From the NCBI GenBank assembly GCA_011799875.1, contig CM022301.1, forward strand, positions 17,733,927 to 17,797,926: a stretch of DNA of 64,000 bases, given 5' to 3'. The position numbers were made by a program, and so were the translations under genes. This stretch comes from Thinopyrum elongatum (lineage: Eukaryota; Streptophyta; Magnoliopsida; Poales; Poaceae). Numbering within the stretch: the first letter of the stretch is position 1; every line of letters starts with the position of its first letter. The notes under the pieces are model-generated. The model was not told the origin of the DNA and did not search any database. It saw only the letters and a list, made by a program, of their open reading frames with translations. Below, piece by piece: positions 33,399 to 45,406 of the stretch.

Positions 33399-34774
33399 TG
33401 ATATCCCGAGAATAAAGGTCAAGACAATGGATAATTGTAAGCGTTTACCTGGTCAACTGGTGTGGTATTTTATTATCTGGTGAGTGTGTGAGTGTTGTTG
33501 GTACAGTTTCCACCCTACTTTAATGCAAAAGTTGTTCTCGTGAAAAATGTATAATCAGTTTGCTTCATGGACGGTTGCGAATAAAAAAGAAGGAAATAAA
33601 TAAAATGATCAATGCAGTGCTCTAGCTAGATATAGTTTTTTTTTAGAATGAGATATTGTTTAGCAACGCGACCATCTTAGATAAAGGCTTCAATTTTTTA
33701 TTTTATTTTTTGAGAACTGGATAAAGGCTACATGATACCATTGCTAAACCAACATACTTTGTTTTTTTGAGACAAGCTAAACCAACATACATTCTCTCAA
33801 GAGGACCAAAAAATGGAAATGAACATTTTTACATGGACTTCAAACTTATTTGGTCCTACCTCAGCCCAGTTCAGTGCTTAGGATAACTCTTCTGGAGACA
33901 ACGAGGCCCGGTTATGGGGGCGCTGCTATACCTCGCTAGGGATATTGATCCTCAAAAAAAAAAAACCTCGCTTCAGCTATTTGATGCTCTCTGCGTCAAA
34001 CTACTGGGGATTTTTGCATAGGAAAGGGAGCGAGTGAACGTGGCTTAAGCTATCCCATTTTAGCTGTCCGGCTTTGGGAACCATTCGGAAGGATTCGTTT
34101 CGGTTTTTACTGGGTTTTTTCTTTCTTTTGCTGCTCTTTAACCTGTTTTTCTAGGGTTTTTTCTTCTATGGATTTTTTTTGTTTTCTTTTTCAAGAACTT
34201 CCCTTTTTTAAAATGTTCACAATTTCAAAAAATCTTTGTGTTTCGAATATTTGTTTGAACTTTAAAAAAATGTTCACAAATTCAAAGAATTTTTATATTT
34301 CTAAATATTGATCAAGAGTTTCAAAATTTCAAAAAATGTTTCTGTTTTCAAATTTTGTTAAAAAATTCAAAAATATTTGTGAATTTTTTTAAAGATGTTA
34401 TGGAATTTTTTATAAAATGTTTGTGATTTGAGAAAAATGTTCCCAATTTTTTAAAAAATAATTAGAATTTAAAAAATCGTGTTTCAAAAAATGCAAAAAT
34501 TTAAAATACGTGCAAGTTTGAAAACATTCTCAAGTATTTTTTTTTATAAAAAACTTGCTCCTGATCGCCGGGGGGTAAAACCCTAGCGAAGCATTTTCCA
34601 GCTTAATTTGCTCATATTGCTATGCGTTTGAAATGAAATTGGCTGGAACTGTGCGGATGTGTTGGGGATATGGTTGAATGACCGGCTCCCGTATCCGTGT
34701 TCGTGGACTGGTATGAACCTATCCACGAACAAACAATGTGTTTGTTTTAAGGGTCTGACTTAGGGCTAGAATTC
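33399..34774. other. 3' flank of the VWA-Gag gene, AT-rich
   Basis: An AATAAAG signal at about 33410 and another AATAAAA near 33579 are possible polyadenylation signals. Beyond that is AT-rich sequence with many AAAATGTTC/TTCAAAA-like phrases (34170-34560) and no gene. GCTATACCTCGCTAGGGAT (33927) and AACCCTAGCGAAGCA (34579) are roughly inverse and might bound a degraded DNA transposon. Confidence 0.4.
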
Positions 34775-35008
34775 AAGCCGAGTCAAGCCAGCTCGGCTCA
34801 GCTCATTAGAGCTCGTTAAGATAACAAGTTAGCTCGGCTCGAGTCATTAACATAACAAGCTAAGATGCAAACTCAGTTTAACTTGTGTAACTCGCGAGCT
34901 AGCTCGTTAAACTTGTTATAAACATGAACAAAAAGCTATATGTATTATGATTTGTCAAAAAAAAAGGTATACATTTTATGTATGCAATTGATCAACAAAA
35001 GCATATTA

Positions 35009-36771
35009 GTAGCCACATATTATTCTTCATGAATCACAACAGTCAATAATTTAAACTAGAGGGCCACTCAGTGCACTCTAAAAATGATAATAGTCGACAA
35101 AAATGTTGGTGTTTATATCATGTCCATTCTTATAAAAGAGCTTAATGAGTTAAACGAGTAGCTTGTTATCTCGGCTCTTTTAACTCGTTTTGTTAACAAG
35201 CTAAGATTGAAACTGGCTCGCCTCATTAGTCAACGAGTTCAAATCGAACCGAGCCGAGTCACGAACTATTGGTTTACCTCATGATTTTTGAGTTTTTATT
35301 TCAGTCCTAGCTCTGAGTTGGAGACCTAAGAGCATCTACAGTCTGGCGCCTTGAACCGGCCTCAAACGCACATGTACCTTTTTTGAATAGCTTGAATTAC
35401 TTACCACACGTGTCATCTGAATCAAAAATGTTAACCATGTATAAAAAATCTGTTCATCATATATTAATTTTTTTCATCATATAATAAAAAATGATCAACT
35501 TATATTAAAATATGTATTTAATAAATGTTTATAGTATATCTTAAAATGTTTCACATTAATAAAAATAATTTTATTAATTATAAAATAATTTAAAGAATGT
35601 TCAATGTGTGTGTAGAAAATGTGAATCATGTATTTGAAAATGTTCAGCGTTATTAAAGAAGTTCACTATGTATTATAAAAAATTTCAACATGTAATTTAG
35701 AAAGTTTAGATGTATATTGAATTTTCAACATGTCTTTAAAAAGTTCAAAAAATTTAACTACATAAAATTGTATGACATGTATTCAATATTTAATTAAATA
35801 GATCATTTTTTAAATACACATAATTTTTTTGAAATACATAATGACCATTTTTTAAAACACACTAATCATTTTCTGAAATATATAATGAGCATTTTTAGAA
35901 AGCAACATGCTGTACATTTTCTTATACATGACAAAAATCAGTTAAATACGCAATGGTTATTATTTATGAAAACATGATGTTTTTTTGGAATACACAATGA
36001 ATGATTTAATACAATATGAACAATGTGTAAAGGGCGATGAACACAAAAGTAACAGATAGAAGAAAAAAGAAATGGATGAAAAATGAAAACAGAAACTTGC
36101 AACAAGGAAGAAAAAGAAACAAAGGAGAAAGGAGAAAATAAAAAAATAACAAAAACAGATATAATGAATCAAAAAAAGATTGCACATACCTACTACGGGA
36201 AGACAGGCAGAAACCAAAAAAATAGCTAGCTAGGCTGCGGCTTGCGATCAACCATGTGAAGGTGAGAGCTACGTGCACCACAGTAAGTGATGTTTCATGG
36301 TCAAGTGTGATGCAATGGAGAGCACCAAACTGGGGAGTAGCAAAGGTCCAGGTCGATGGCGGACTAGCAAGGAAGGGAAGGAGCTGGGCAGTTGCGACAG
36401 TGTGTCGCGATCATTCAGGGGATTTTTTTTGGGTTCTTCAGCTATGGTTTTCAATGACATAGCAGAACCAGCGACGTTGGACGCACTGGCCTGCCGCGAA
36501 GCTTTTGCACTAGCTCTTGATCTATCGCTAGACCGCATCATCATTGCAGGTGATTGCAAAAGCAGTTGTCGTGGAGATAAAAAATGGTACAGAAGGAAGG
36601 TAGAGTGCTATCATTAAGGAGATTCGTGCTCGAGCGAGAGATTTTCCTAGCTGCGAGTTTATTGTTGAAGGACGTAGTATGAACTATGATGCCCACATTT
36701 AGCTAAGTTTTCTTCCTTTTTTAGATGAGGATTGCCATTTGTGGATGGAATTACCCGCACGACCCATTTGA
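35009..36771 (+). repeat. 1.76-kb tandem duplication, copy 1
   Basis: The copy starts GTAGCCACATATTATTCTTC and the same order of segments recurs from 36772: a GAGCCGAG/AGCTCGG-rich block, a GAGCATCTACAG motif, an AT-rich run of ATGTTCA/CATGTAT phrases, an A/G-rich tract, and an RNase H-like coding fragment. Copies have diverged by many substitutions and small indels. An imperfect inverted AGCTCGGCTC region just left (34775-34830) may be the true left edge of the original element. Confidence 0.8.
36297..36717 (+). pseudogene. LINE RNase H (RVT_3-like) fragment, copy 1
   Basis: The translation reads WRAPNWGVAKVQVDGGLARK, then AVATVCRDHSGDF, and in the next frame SSAMVFNDIAEPATLDALAC and CEFIVEGRSMNYDAH. 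VDGG, CRDHSG and the EPATLEALACREALALA-type helix are typical of the RNase H-like domain at the C-terminus of plant LINE ORF2. A frameshift falls in the T8 run at about 36424-36431 and a stop follows the AH motif. Not functional. Confidence 0.65.
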
Positions 36772-38551
36772 GTAGCCACATATTATTCTTCACAAATCAT
36801 AGCAATCAATAATTTAAACTAGAGGGACACTCGGTGCACTCTAAAAATGACAATAATCGACAAAAATGTGGGTGTTTATATCATGCCCATTCTAATTAAC
36901 GAGCTTAATGATTTAAACAAGTAGCTTGTTAGCTCGGCTCTTTTAACTCATTTTATTTACAAGCTAAGATTGAAACTCGGTTCAACTCATTAGTCAACGA
37001 GTTCGAGTTGAGCCGAGCTGAGTCACGAACTACTCGTTTAGCTCATTAGTTTTGAGTTTTTATTTTAGTCATAGGTCTGAGTTGGACATCTAAGAGCATC
37101 TACAGCCAAGCGCCTCAAACCGGTCTCAACCACCCGGGTATATTTTTGAATAGTTTTAATTGCTTACCACATGTGTTATCTGTATCAAAAAAGTTAACCA
37201 TGTATCAAAAATGTGTTCATCATATATTAAAAAATGTTCATCATATAATTAAAATATTGATCAACTTGTATTAAAATATAAATTCTAATGTGTATTTAAT
37301 AAAGGTTTATAGGATAAGCTAAAATGTTTGACATTAATTAAAATATTATAATGAATTATAAAATAATTTAATGAATGTATAGTGTGTATGTAGAAAAATG
37401 TTAATCGTGTATTTAAAAATGTTCAGCATTATTCAAAAATTTCTCTATGTATTAGAAAAAAATTCAACATGCATTTTGAAATGTTTAGATGTATTTTAAA
37501 ATTAACTATATATAATTGTATGACGCGTATTCCAAATATTTAATTAAATAATGATCATTTTGAGAAATACACTGAACATTTTTCGAAATATATAATAACA
37601 TTTTTTAAAACACACTAAACATTTTTTAAAATATATAATGACCATTTTTAAAAAGCAACATCATGAACATTTTCTTATACGTTACAAAAATCTGTTAAAT
37701 ATGCAATGGTTATTTTTAATGAATACATGATGTATTTTTAATGAATACATGATGTATTTGTTTGAAATACACAATGAATACAATATGATCAATGTTTAAA
37801 AGGCTGATGAACACAAAAGTAACAAATGGAAGAAAAAAAGCAATGGATGAAAGCAGAAAACATAAACTTGAAACCAGGAAGAAAAATAAAACAAAGGAGA
37901 AAGGAGAAAATAAAAACTGGAAAAAAACAAAAACAAAGATAACAAATTAAAAAACAAGACTACACATACCTAGCATGGGCAGACAGGGAAAAAAAATCGC
38001 TAGCTGGGCCGCGACCCACGATCAACCACGTGCAGGCAAGAGCTACACACAGTAAGTGATGTTTCAAGGCCCAATGCGATGCAGTGGAGAGCACCAGACC
38101 GGGGAGTGGCAAAGATCTGGCTGCATGTCGGACTAGCAAGGAGTGGAAAGAGCAGGGCGGTCGCGACAGTGTGTCGCGATCATTCAGGGCTTTTTTGGGT
38201 TCTTCATCTATGGTTTTCGTTGACATAGGAGAACCAGCGACATTGGAGACACCGACATGCCGCGAAGCTTTGGCACTAGCTACTAATCTATCACGAGACC
38301 GCATTGTTGTTGCAAAGCAGTTGTCGTGGAGATAAGAATTGGTACAGAAGGGAGGTACAGTGCTCTCATTAAGGAGATTCGTGCTCGAGCGAGAGATTTT
38401 ACTAGCTGCGAGTTTATTTTTGAGGGACGTAGTATGAACCATGATGCTCACAATCTAGCTAAGTTTTCTTCTTTTTTAAATGAGGGTCGCCACTTTTTCT
38501 TGTGGGGGATGAGGGTCGCCACTTGTTGATGGGATTACCCCACGACCTGTT
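36772..38551 (+). repeat. 1.76-kb tandem duplication, copy 2
   Basis: Second unit in direct orientation. The junction at 36759-36772 joins the end of one copy (CGACCCATTTG) straight to the start of the next (AGTAGCCACATATT). The matching end CGACCTGTTTG in copy 2 is at 38543-38553, after which the sequence continues uniquely into a LINE-like 3' end (AAAGTGTGGTTTACCCC, then A-rich). Confidence 0.8.
38070..38540 (+). pseudogene. LINE RNase H (RVT_3-like) fragment, copy 2
   Basis: Homologous to the copy-1 fragment. It shares the AVATVCRDHSG, EPATLETPTCREALALA and CEFIFEGRSMNHDAHNLAKF segments, but has lost the VDGG motif and is frameshifted. It is followed by a LINE-style 3' end. The minus-strand ORF 37960-38451 is a shadow. 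Confidence 0.62.
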
Positions 38552-38949
38552 TGTAATTACTGTAAACTGTACTTCCAACTACCATTAAAGTGTGGTTTAC
38601 CCCTAAAAAACTGATATTTACCTTTTGTGTTGATTTCGTACCACTCGCTCCTACCTAACTATAATGATAGGGCCCTTCATTACGTTTTTCAGCATGGGGA
38701 TAAGGTCATTTCTTTCATGGTAATTTTTTCTTTTTTTCTTTTATGATGATAAAAACATGAATATTGTTTTAAAAGTGAATGACCATAAATCTAGTTATGC
38801 ATGTTTTTTTTAAACTTCACAAACGAATAAATCATGACTATTTTTAATATATGAATATATTTTCCAAACACATGATTATTTTTTGTGCACGTGAGTATTT
38901 TTTAAACTCAAAATGGACATTTTTTGAATTTCAAACACATGATTGTTGT

Positions 38950-40716
38950 TCCGCGGAGCCGCCAGAGTACCAGATGAGGTTGTTACCTTGATAGATTCCA
39001 ACTCCCCTACGAAGCTCTTGATGAAAGAGAATGTAGCTTGAGGAGATTGGGAAATACCCTCATGTATAGCCTTACGACGAGCAGTCCAAATCTCTCGAAA
39101 CAGGCTTTCACCATGCTTTATAGATAAAGTACGAACCGAACAAAGTACACGACCGAACGATTCAAGGTGGAGAGGTAGCCCTCTTATAAAGCAGATCCCG
39201 AGATAGTCGGATCGCGCAAGACACTACGCTACCGAAGGATAACACAAGGAAGTCTAGATACAACGCTACGCCCTAGCACACCTAAGCTCCACGACAACGC
39301 CCCCATGAAGGAAGATGACGCGAAGCGTCGCCGCTACCGAGTCCAAAGTGGACATGAGCTTTCGCTCGGAACCCTGGCACGGAGAGGAGATCCACGACGA
39401 CGTCTTCAAGAAAAGAGTGGCGCCCGCGAGCGTCATCGCCATCGGCCCAAAAGCGCGGATCTTTCTCTCGGCAGCTCACCCGTGCCACGCGAGGTCACCA
39501 GGACAACCGCGACGATTCCAGACTCCCACATCTGGATTCGGGCGTCGTCCCAGTTAAGGAGAGCGAGCCCGAGCCACCTGACGCTACCCCCTTGTCGCCC
39601 CCATGACCAAGAGGAGAGCCACCATCGTCGCCATAGTGCCCGCCGGAGAGCCAACCATGCAGCCCACCGTCCGGGCCGCTGCCCCAGCATCCAGGTCCCG
39701 AGTCACCGTGAACCGTCTACCTCACAACGCGCAGCCATGATGGGAGGAATGGGAGGTGTCTCCTTCCTCTCCTAGCCCGGCATCAGCCACCCAGCCTGGG
39801 TGAGCGCCCCCACAGTAGGGGGCATCCACGCTTGCGTCCCCAGACAATCTCCGCCGACTATGGGGAACACGGCCTAGTAGCTGCCGACGGCCACCGCCGA
39901 GCGAGCCCCGGCACGGTCCACAACCAGACCGAGTCAAACTCGCACGCCGCCACATCCATGGCTAGCGCCGTCTATCCGTCTGCAGCATAGCAGCAACACG
40001 GGCGCCTACTCGGATCGACACCAAAAGGAGCAACAGGAAGGGGAGCACTAACGCGAGGGAAGACCAACGCGGACTAGGTCGGCTCCCGGCCCCTGCATTC
40101 CGACGGACGCCATCCACCACCACCGAGCAGATTCAGCCCCGAGGCCACCTAGAGGACCGGCCGATCCACCCAGGACATCTGCGCCGCCCCCACACCAGCC
40201 CCCCCCCCCAAGAGTCAATATCCACAGAGCACGCCAGCGCCGGGAACCACCAGATCCACGCCGTCGGCCGACTCCAACCTCCAGATCCGGCCGGATCCAG
40301 CCGGGAATCCGACCGCGCGCCACCTCCCGGGTCAGGAGCTCCGCAGCCACCGCGCCGCGCTTGGGAAGCAGGGCACCGGCGCGCCGCCACCAGCCAGACG
40401 CTCCACCGCACCACGCCCCCGCCGCCACCCGAGGTCGTCGCCCAGCACCGGCCCCCCACGGGCAGAGGAGGAGGAAGGGCCCTGCCGCCGCCGCGCCATC
40501 CGGGCTTTGCCCGTCAGCGCCTGTCGGTGGCAGCGAGGAGGAGAGGGAAGCGGGGCAGAGGGCCTGGCGGCTAGGGTTTCCCCCCTGGCTCGCGCGCGCG
40601 CGTCGCGGGAGGGGTAGGGGGAGGGGGGATCTGACCAAGTCCAAATCGCCCATAGAGTGTGCATGGTTGGCCCATCAAGAAGCCACATGTACAGTAGCCC
40701 TTCCATTTGACGCTTC
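38950..40716 (-). pseudogene. LINE ORF2 C-terminal fragment split by an insertion
   Basis: On the minus strand, 40716-40648 encodes MKRQMEGLLYMWLLDGPTMH and onward, and joins at the duplicated 10-mer to 39092-38950, giving the continuous LWAIWTARRKAIHEG followed by a segment ending near TSSGTLAAP. The WAIWxARRKAxHEG motif is typical of the region between the zinc-binding reverse-transcriptase end and RNase H in plant LINE-type ORF2. The intervening 39093-40637 is a later insertion. Confidence 0.6.
39093..40637 (-). mobile_element. LINE-like insertion 3, 10-bp TSD
   Basis: AGTCCAAATC flanks it at 39083-39092 and 40638-40647. Deleting the element plus one repeat restores the minus-strand reading frame of the host LINE fragment. 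Internally it resembles insertions 1 and 2: a GC-rich leader on the minus strand with AACCCTAGCCGCC and the CGGGCAAAGC phrase. No A-tail is visible at its 3' end, so it may be 3'-degraded. GC-rich ORFs such as 40048-40653 are compositional and not called. Confidence 0.62.
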
Positions 40717-40721
40717 ATCTT

Positions 40722-40812
40722 GGTAACCTCTATATCATCTTGGTATCATCATCCTTTCTTGCTTACACTCGACAAACCAAGAACGGTAACCTCTATATCA
40801 TCTTGGTATCAT
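40722..40812 (+). repeat. Pair of identical 28-bp repeats at the left edge of G
   Basis: Identical 28-mers at 40722-40749 and 40785-40812 start GGTAACCTCTATATC and end TTGGTATCAT. The second runs directly into the primer-like TTGGTATCATGAGCC. Confidence 0.85.
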
Positions 40813-41106
40813 GAGCCAAGGTTGATCACGAATTTGGAGCCCCTACCCCTCTTTTTCTAGCCTAATTTTGTGTGTTTTTGTCCAATTTCGAAAATCCCCA
40901 CAAAAATAGCCCCCAATTTTTTTTGTGATTTGTTGGTATGATGAAGTTTTGTTGCATTTGATCCATGGATTTGCTTTGCCACGAGTGGATCTAGCTTTCC
41001 CCCATCCTTCCCATCACTTCCATCCACAAAATTCGAGCAATTTTGACCTCAATTTTTCTTTTCACCACGAACCCTAGAGTTCTTCCCGTAGCCGAAATCG
41101 CCAGGC

Positions 41107-41178
41107 ACCGGACATCCGGCAGTTACCGGACGTCCGTCGACCACCGGTCGTCCGACCGATACCGGACGTCCGACCAAA
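41107..41178 (+). repeat. Four 18-bp tandem repeats with CGGACGTCCG palindrome
   Basis: Units start at 41107, 41125, 41143 and 41161, each beginning ACCGG(A/T)C(G/A)TCCG. They lie in the G leader, about 1.2 kb before gag. Confidence 0.88.
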
Positions 41179-42771
41179 CCTGACGAAACTGAATTTTTTT
41201 CACTCAAAAATTTTCAGCCTCCGACCACACTTCCGCATTGCCACTCCATAACCCATCATTGCATTGCTGCATAGCCACCACCGCTTTTTGCAACCACCAT
41301 CGCTTACCCGCTACCAACTCCGACAATTTTGACACGTTTTCTTTGGTGAAGTTGAGTTGAGGTTCTCCGTTTCCTAGGGTGTTTCGGCTAACTAGGGACG
41401 GTTCGACATCGACAGGACCGACGCTCATCTTCGCCACGGACTCGTCATCGACAACGACCACTTCACAACTTTGACACCCTCAACTATAAGCAAGGACGGT
41501 AACTTCGAAGACACCTTTGTGTACTCCCTTGCAATTGCATTGATAACCCATAGCCCATTTTGCGTCACTTACCTATCGAGACTAGCCATTGTGTATTGCC
41601 GGCAATGTTACTTGTGCACATTAGTGATCATCTTTCCCATTGCATACATACCATATCATCTTAGTACAAACATCTTGGTATCATCTTTTGTGTCACAAGG
41701 TTGTCACCGCATATATACAATTGCTATCTTGGTTCGGGAAGTTTTGCATAAGAGGCCAAAGAAAGAGCTCAAAAGAGAAAGAGCCAAAGAGCTTTTAAGC
41801 AAGAACCATAGCATCATACTACATTAAGATTGTCATATTCGATCATCTTGGATCATATCACCAGAACATCATACATATATAGCATACTTGGGATAGAAGT
41901 CGTTGCATTTTTGCTTTGTAGGTTGTGCACAAGTCTCGTATCCGCCTTTTGAGCAATCGTGCTAGCGTCTCTCTAGCGTTGTGCAACAAGAGCATTTTCC
42001 GTGGATTCCACATTTTGAGCTCATTCCTTGGTTGCATGACCCCATTTATCGATCCGTGCGTGTGTTTCCGTGTACATCCTAATTGCTATTGATTTACTTG
42101 TTGCATTTCCATATTTGTGAATCTTTTTCAACATTATTTGAATCTTGCTAACTTTCGCATAAATTTTGTGCCACCATCCTCACCAAGCTACTCCAAAAGC
42201 TTTACTTGTGTAGGTGTGAGAATCGACAAGATCCGGTACCAATTGTGCTATTTCCTTGTTACATTATTGAGTGATCATTGATCCATTCTCAACATTGGCT
42301 AAGGTACATTTGGTATAGTTCTTTCCTTTTTTCCACTCACATATTTTCTTGAGATGATGGATAGGCCAACTACTTCTTCGAATCCACACTTCATCGAGCA
42401 AGATAAGGACCCGAATAACTACATCACCAAGAACCACCACTTCGGCGCACAAAGAGCTTTGCATCAAGAGAATGAAGCATTGGGCGACCGCATCGACCTA
42501 CTCACTACCGACTTGCGACAATCCGAGTAACGTATAAGAGACTACTTTGACACATCAATGGCATCCCTCAAGGAGGACATACGAGCCATGATGGTCAACC
42601 GCACTTCTACCACATCGTCCTATTCAAGACGAAGCCACTCAAGTCGACATTCTTCGCAATCTTCTTCCGATGCAAGTCCTCCTCAAGCTCGTTCACATCG
42701 TCGCCAAGACCATGGAGATCATCAAGCTCCACAAAACCCATTCCATGGCAATGGTTTATAAGGCCGCCTCC

Positions 42772-44293
42772 TGATACGTCCATTTTACAATCATGCTTTT
42801 ATGTTGATATTTATTGCATTATGGGCTGTTATTTCACATTATGGTACAATACTTATGCCTTTTCTCTCTTATTTTACAAGGTTTACACAAAGAGGGAGAA
42901 TGCTTATAGCTGGAATTCTGGACCGGAAAGGAGCAAATCTGAGAGACCTATTCTGCACAACTCCAAAAGTCCTGAAAATTTATGGAGAATTATTTTGAAA
43001 TATATAAGAATTGTTGGGCGAAGAAAATACCAGAGGAGACCCACCAGGTGGCCAGAAGCCTAGGGGGGCGCCCTACCCCCCAAGGCGCGCCCCTAGGGCT
43101 TGTGGGCCCGCTGGCAGGTCTCTGGTGTCCATCTTCTGCTATATGGAGGGGTTTTACCTGGAAAAAATCATAAGAGAGCTTTCGGGACGAAGCGCCGCCG
43201 TCTCGAGGCGGAACCTGGGCAGAAGCAATCTAGGGCTCCGGCGAAGCGATTCTGCCAGGGAAACTTCCCCCTGGGAGGGGGAAATCGAAGCCATCGTCAT
43301 CACCAACGATCCTCTCATCGAGAGGGGGTCAATCTCCATCAACATCTTCACCAGCACTATCTCCTATAAAACCCTAGTTCATCTCTTGTATTCAATCTTT
43401 GTCCCAAAACCTTAGATTGGTACCTGTGGGTTGTTAGTAGTGTTGATTACTCCTTGTAGTTGATGCTAGTTGGTTTATTCGATGGAAGATCATATGTTTA
43501 GATCCTTAATGATATTCAATACTTCTCTGATCTTGAAGATGAATATGCTTTGTGAGTATTTACGTTTGTTCCTGAGGGCATGGGAGAAGTCTTGTTATAA
43601 GTAATCATGTGAATTTGGTATTCGTTCAATATTTTGATGAGATGTATGTTGTCTTTCCTCTAGTGGTGTTATGTGAACATCGACTACATGACACTTCACC
43701 ATTATTTGGGCCTAGGGGAAGGCATTGGGAAGTAATAAGTAGATGATGGGTTGCTAGAGTGACAGAAGCTTAAACCCTAGTTTATGCGTTGCTTCGTAAG
43801 GAGCTGATTTGGATCCACATGTTTCATGCTATGGTCACATTTATCTTAATTCTTCTTTTGTAGTTGCGGATGCTTGCAAGAGGGGTTAATCATAAGTAGG
43901 AGGCTTGTTCAAGTAAGGAAAGCACCTAAGCACCGGTCCACCCACATATCAAATTATCAAAGTAACGAACGCGAATCATATGAGCATGATGAAAACTAAC
44001 TTGACAATAATTCCCATGTGTCCTCGGGAGCGCTTTGCTTTATACAAGAGTTCGTCCAGGCTTATCCTTTCCTACAAAAAGAATTGGGCCACCTTGTTGC
44101 ACCTTTGTTACATTGTTACTTGTTACCCGTTACGAATTATCTTATCACAAAACTATCTATTACCGATAATTCCAGTGCTTACAGAAAATACCTTGCTGAA
44201 AACCGCTTGCCATTTCCTTCTGCTCCTCGTTGGGTTCGACACTCTTACTTATCGAAAGGACTATGATAGATCCCCTATACTTGTGGGTCATCA
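42772..44293 (+). repeat. Element H 5' LTR (1522 bp)
   Basis: TG...CA termini; collinear with 51364-52889. A TATA-like CCTATAAAACC at about 43365 is a possible promoter, though the 3' LTR has lost it (CCTCTCAAACC). Confidence 0.92.
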
Positions 44294-44304
44294 AGACTCT
44301 TTTC

Positions 44305-44322
44305 TGGCGCCGTTGCCGGGGA
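44305..44322 (+). other. Primer binding site of H (tRNA-Asp)
   Basis: TGGCGCCGTTGCCGGGGA, 11 bp after the LTR, is the complement of the tRNA-Asp 3' end including CCA. Confidence 0.92.
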
Positions 44323-44399
44323 GTGAAGCGCCTTTGGTAAGTGGAATTTGGTAAGGAAACATTTATATTACGTGCTGAAATTTACTGTCACTTGTCACT

Positions 44400-45341
44400 A
44401 TGGAAAATCATCCTTTGAGGGGTTTGTTCGGGGTATCTTCACCTCGACCAGAAGAACAAAGAGTTTCTCCTCAACCTACTGCACCTATTGAAAATATTTA
44501 TTATGAAATTCCTTCGGGTATGATAGAAAAACTGCTAGCTAATCCTTATGCAGTAGATGGAACACTACATCCTAATTTGCATCTAATCTATGTGGATGAA
44601 GTTTGTGGATTATTTAAGCTTGCAGGTTTGCTCGAGGATGAAGTCAAGAAGAAGGACTTCCATTTATCTTTGAAGGAGAAGGCATTGACATGGTATAGGC
44701 TATGCGATGATATTGGGACTTGGAATTACAACCGATTGAAATTGGAATTTCACCAGAAGTTTTATCCTATGCATCTGGTTCATCGTGATCGGAATTATAT
44801 ATATAATTTTTGGCCTCATGAAGGAGAAAGTATCGCTCAAGCTTGGGGGAGGCTCGCAAGAGAAATTATTATTCAGAATTTTTATGCTCGGCTTTCTCGT
44901 AATGATCAATCCATGCTCGATACTTCTTGTACTGGTTCTTTAATGAAGAAGACTATTGAATTCAAATGGGATCTCTTGAAAAGAATTATACGCAACTCTG
45001 AAGATTGGGAGCTCGATGAAGTTGAGGAGTCAGGTATGAACCTTAAGTTTGATTGTGTTAAATCTTTTATGGGTACCGATGCTTTTCGTGAATTTAGCAC
45101 TAAATATGGACTTGACTCTGAGATAGTAGCTTCTTTCTGTGAATCATTTGCTACTCATGTTGATCTCCCTAAGGAGAAGTGGTTTAAATATCATCCTCCC
45201 ATTGAAGTAAAAATAGTAGAACCCATTAAAACTAAAGAAGAAACCATTACTTATAATGTTGATCCTGTTATTCCTACTGCTTATATTAAGAAACCACATT
45301 TTCCTGTTAGGATAAAAGAGCATGCTAAACTTCAGCTGTAG
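44400..45341 (+). pseudogene. H gag
   Basis: A 313-aa frame with Athila-style Gag features: LHLIYVDEVCGLFKLAGL followed by SLKEKALTWYRL, then FHQKFYP and SIAQAWGRLAREI. It opens about 80 bp after the primer site. A one-base frameshift near 45328 ends it prematurely at 45339-45341, separating it from the protease frame that continues 3' of it. No CCHC knuckle is seen, as is common in this lineage. Confidence 0.75.
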
Positions 45342-45406
45342 TTCGTAAGAGTTACACTAGAACACCTACACCCCCTGAACAAATTAAAGTTGAACCTAGT
45401 ATTGCT

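Noticed and set aside
40048..40653. 201-aa Gly/Arg-rich minus-strand ORF
   Set aside because: GC-rich leader of LINE-like insertion 3; similar ORFs appear in every frame.
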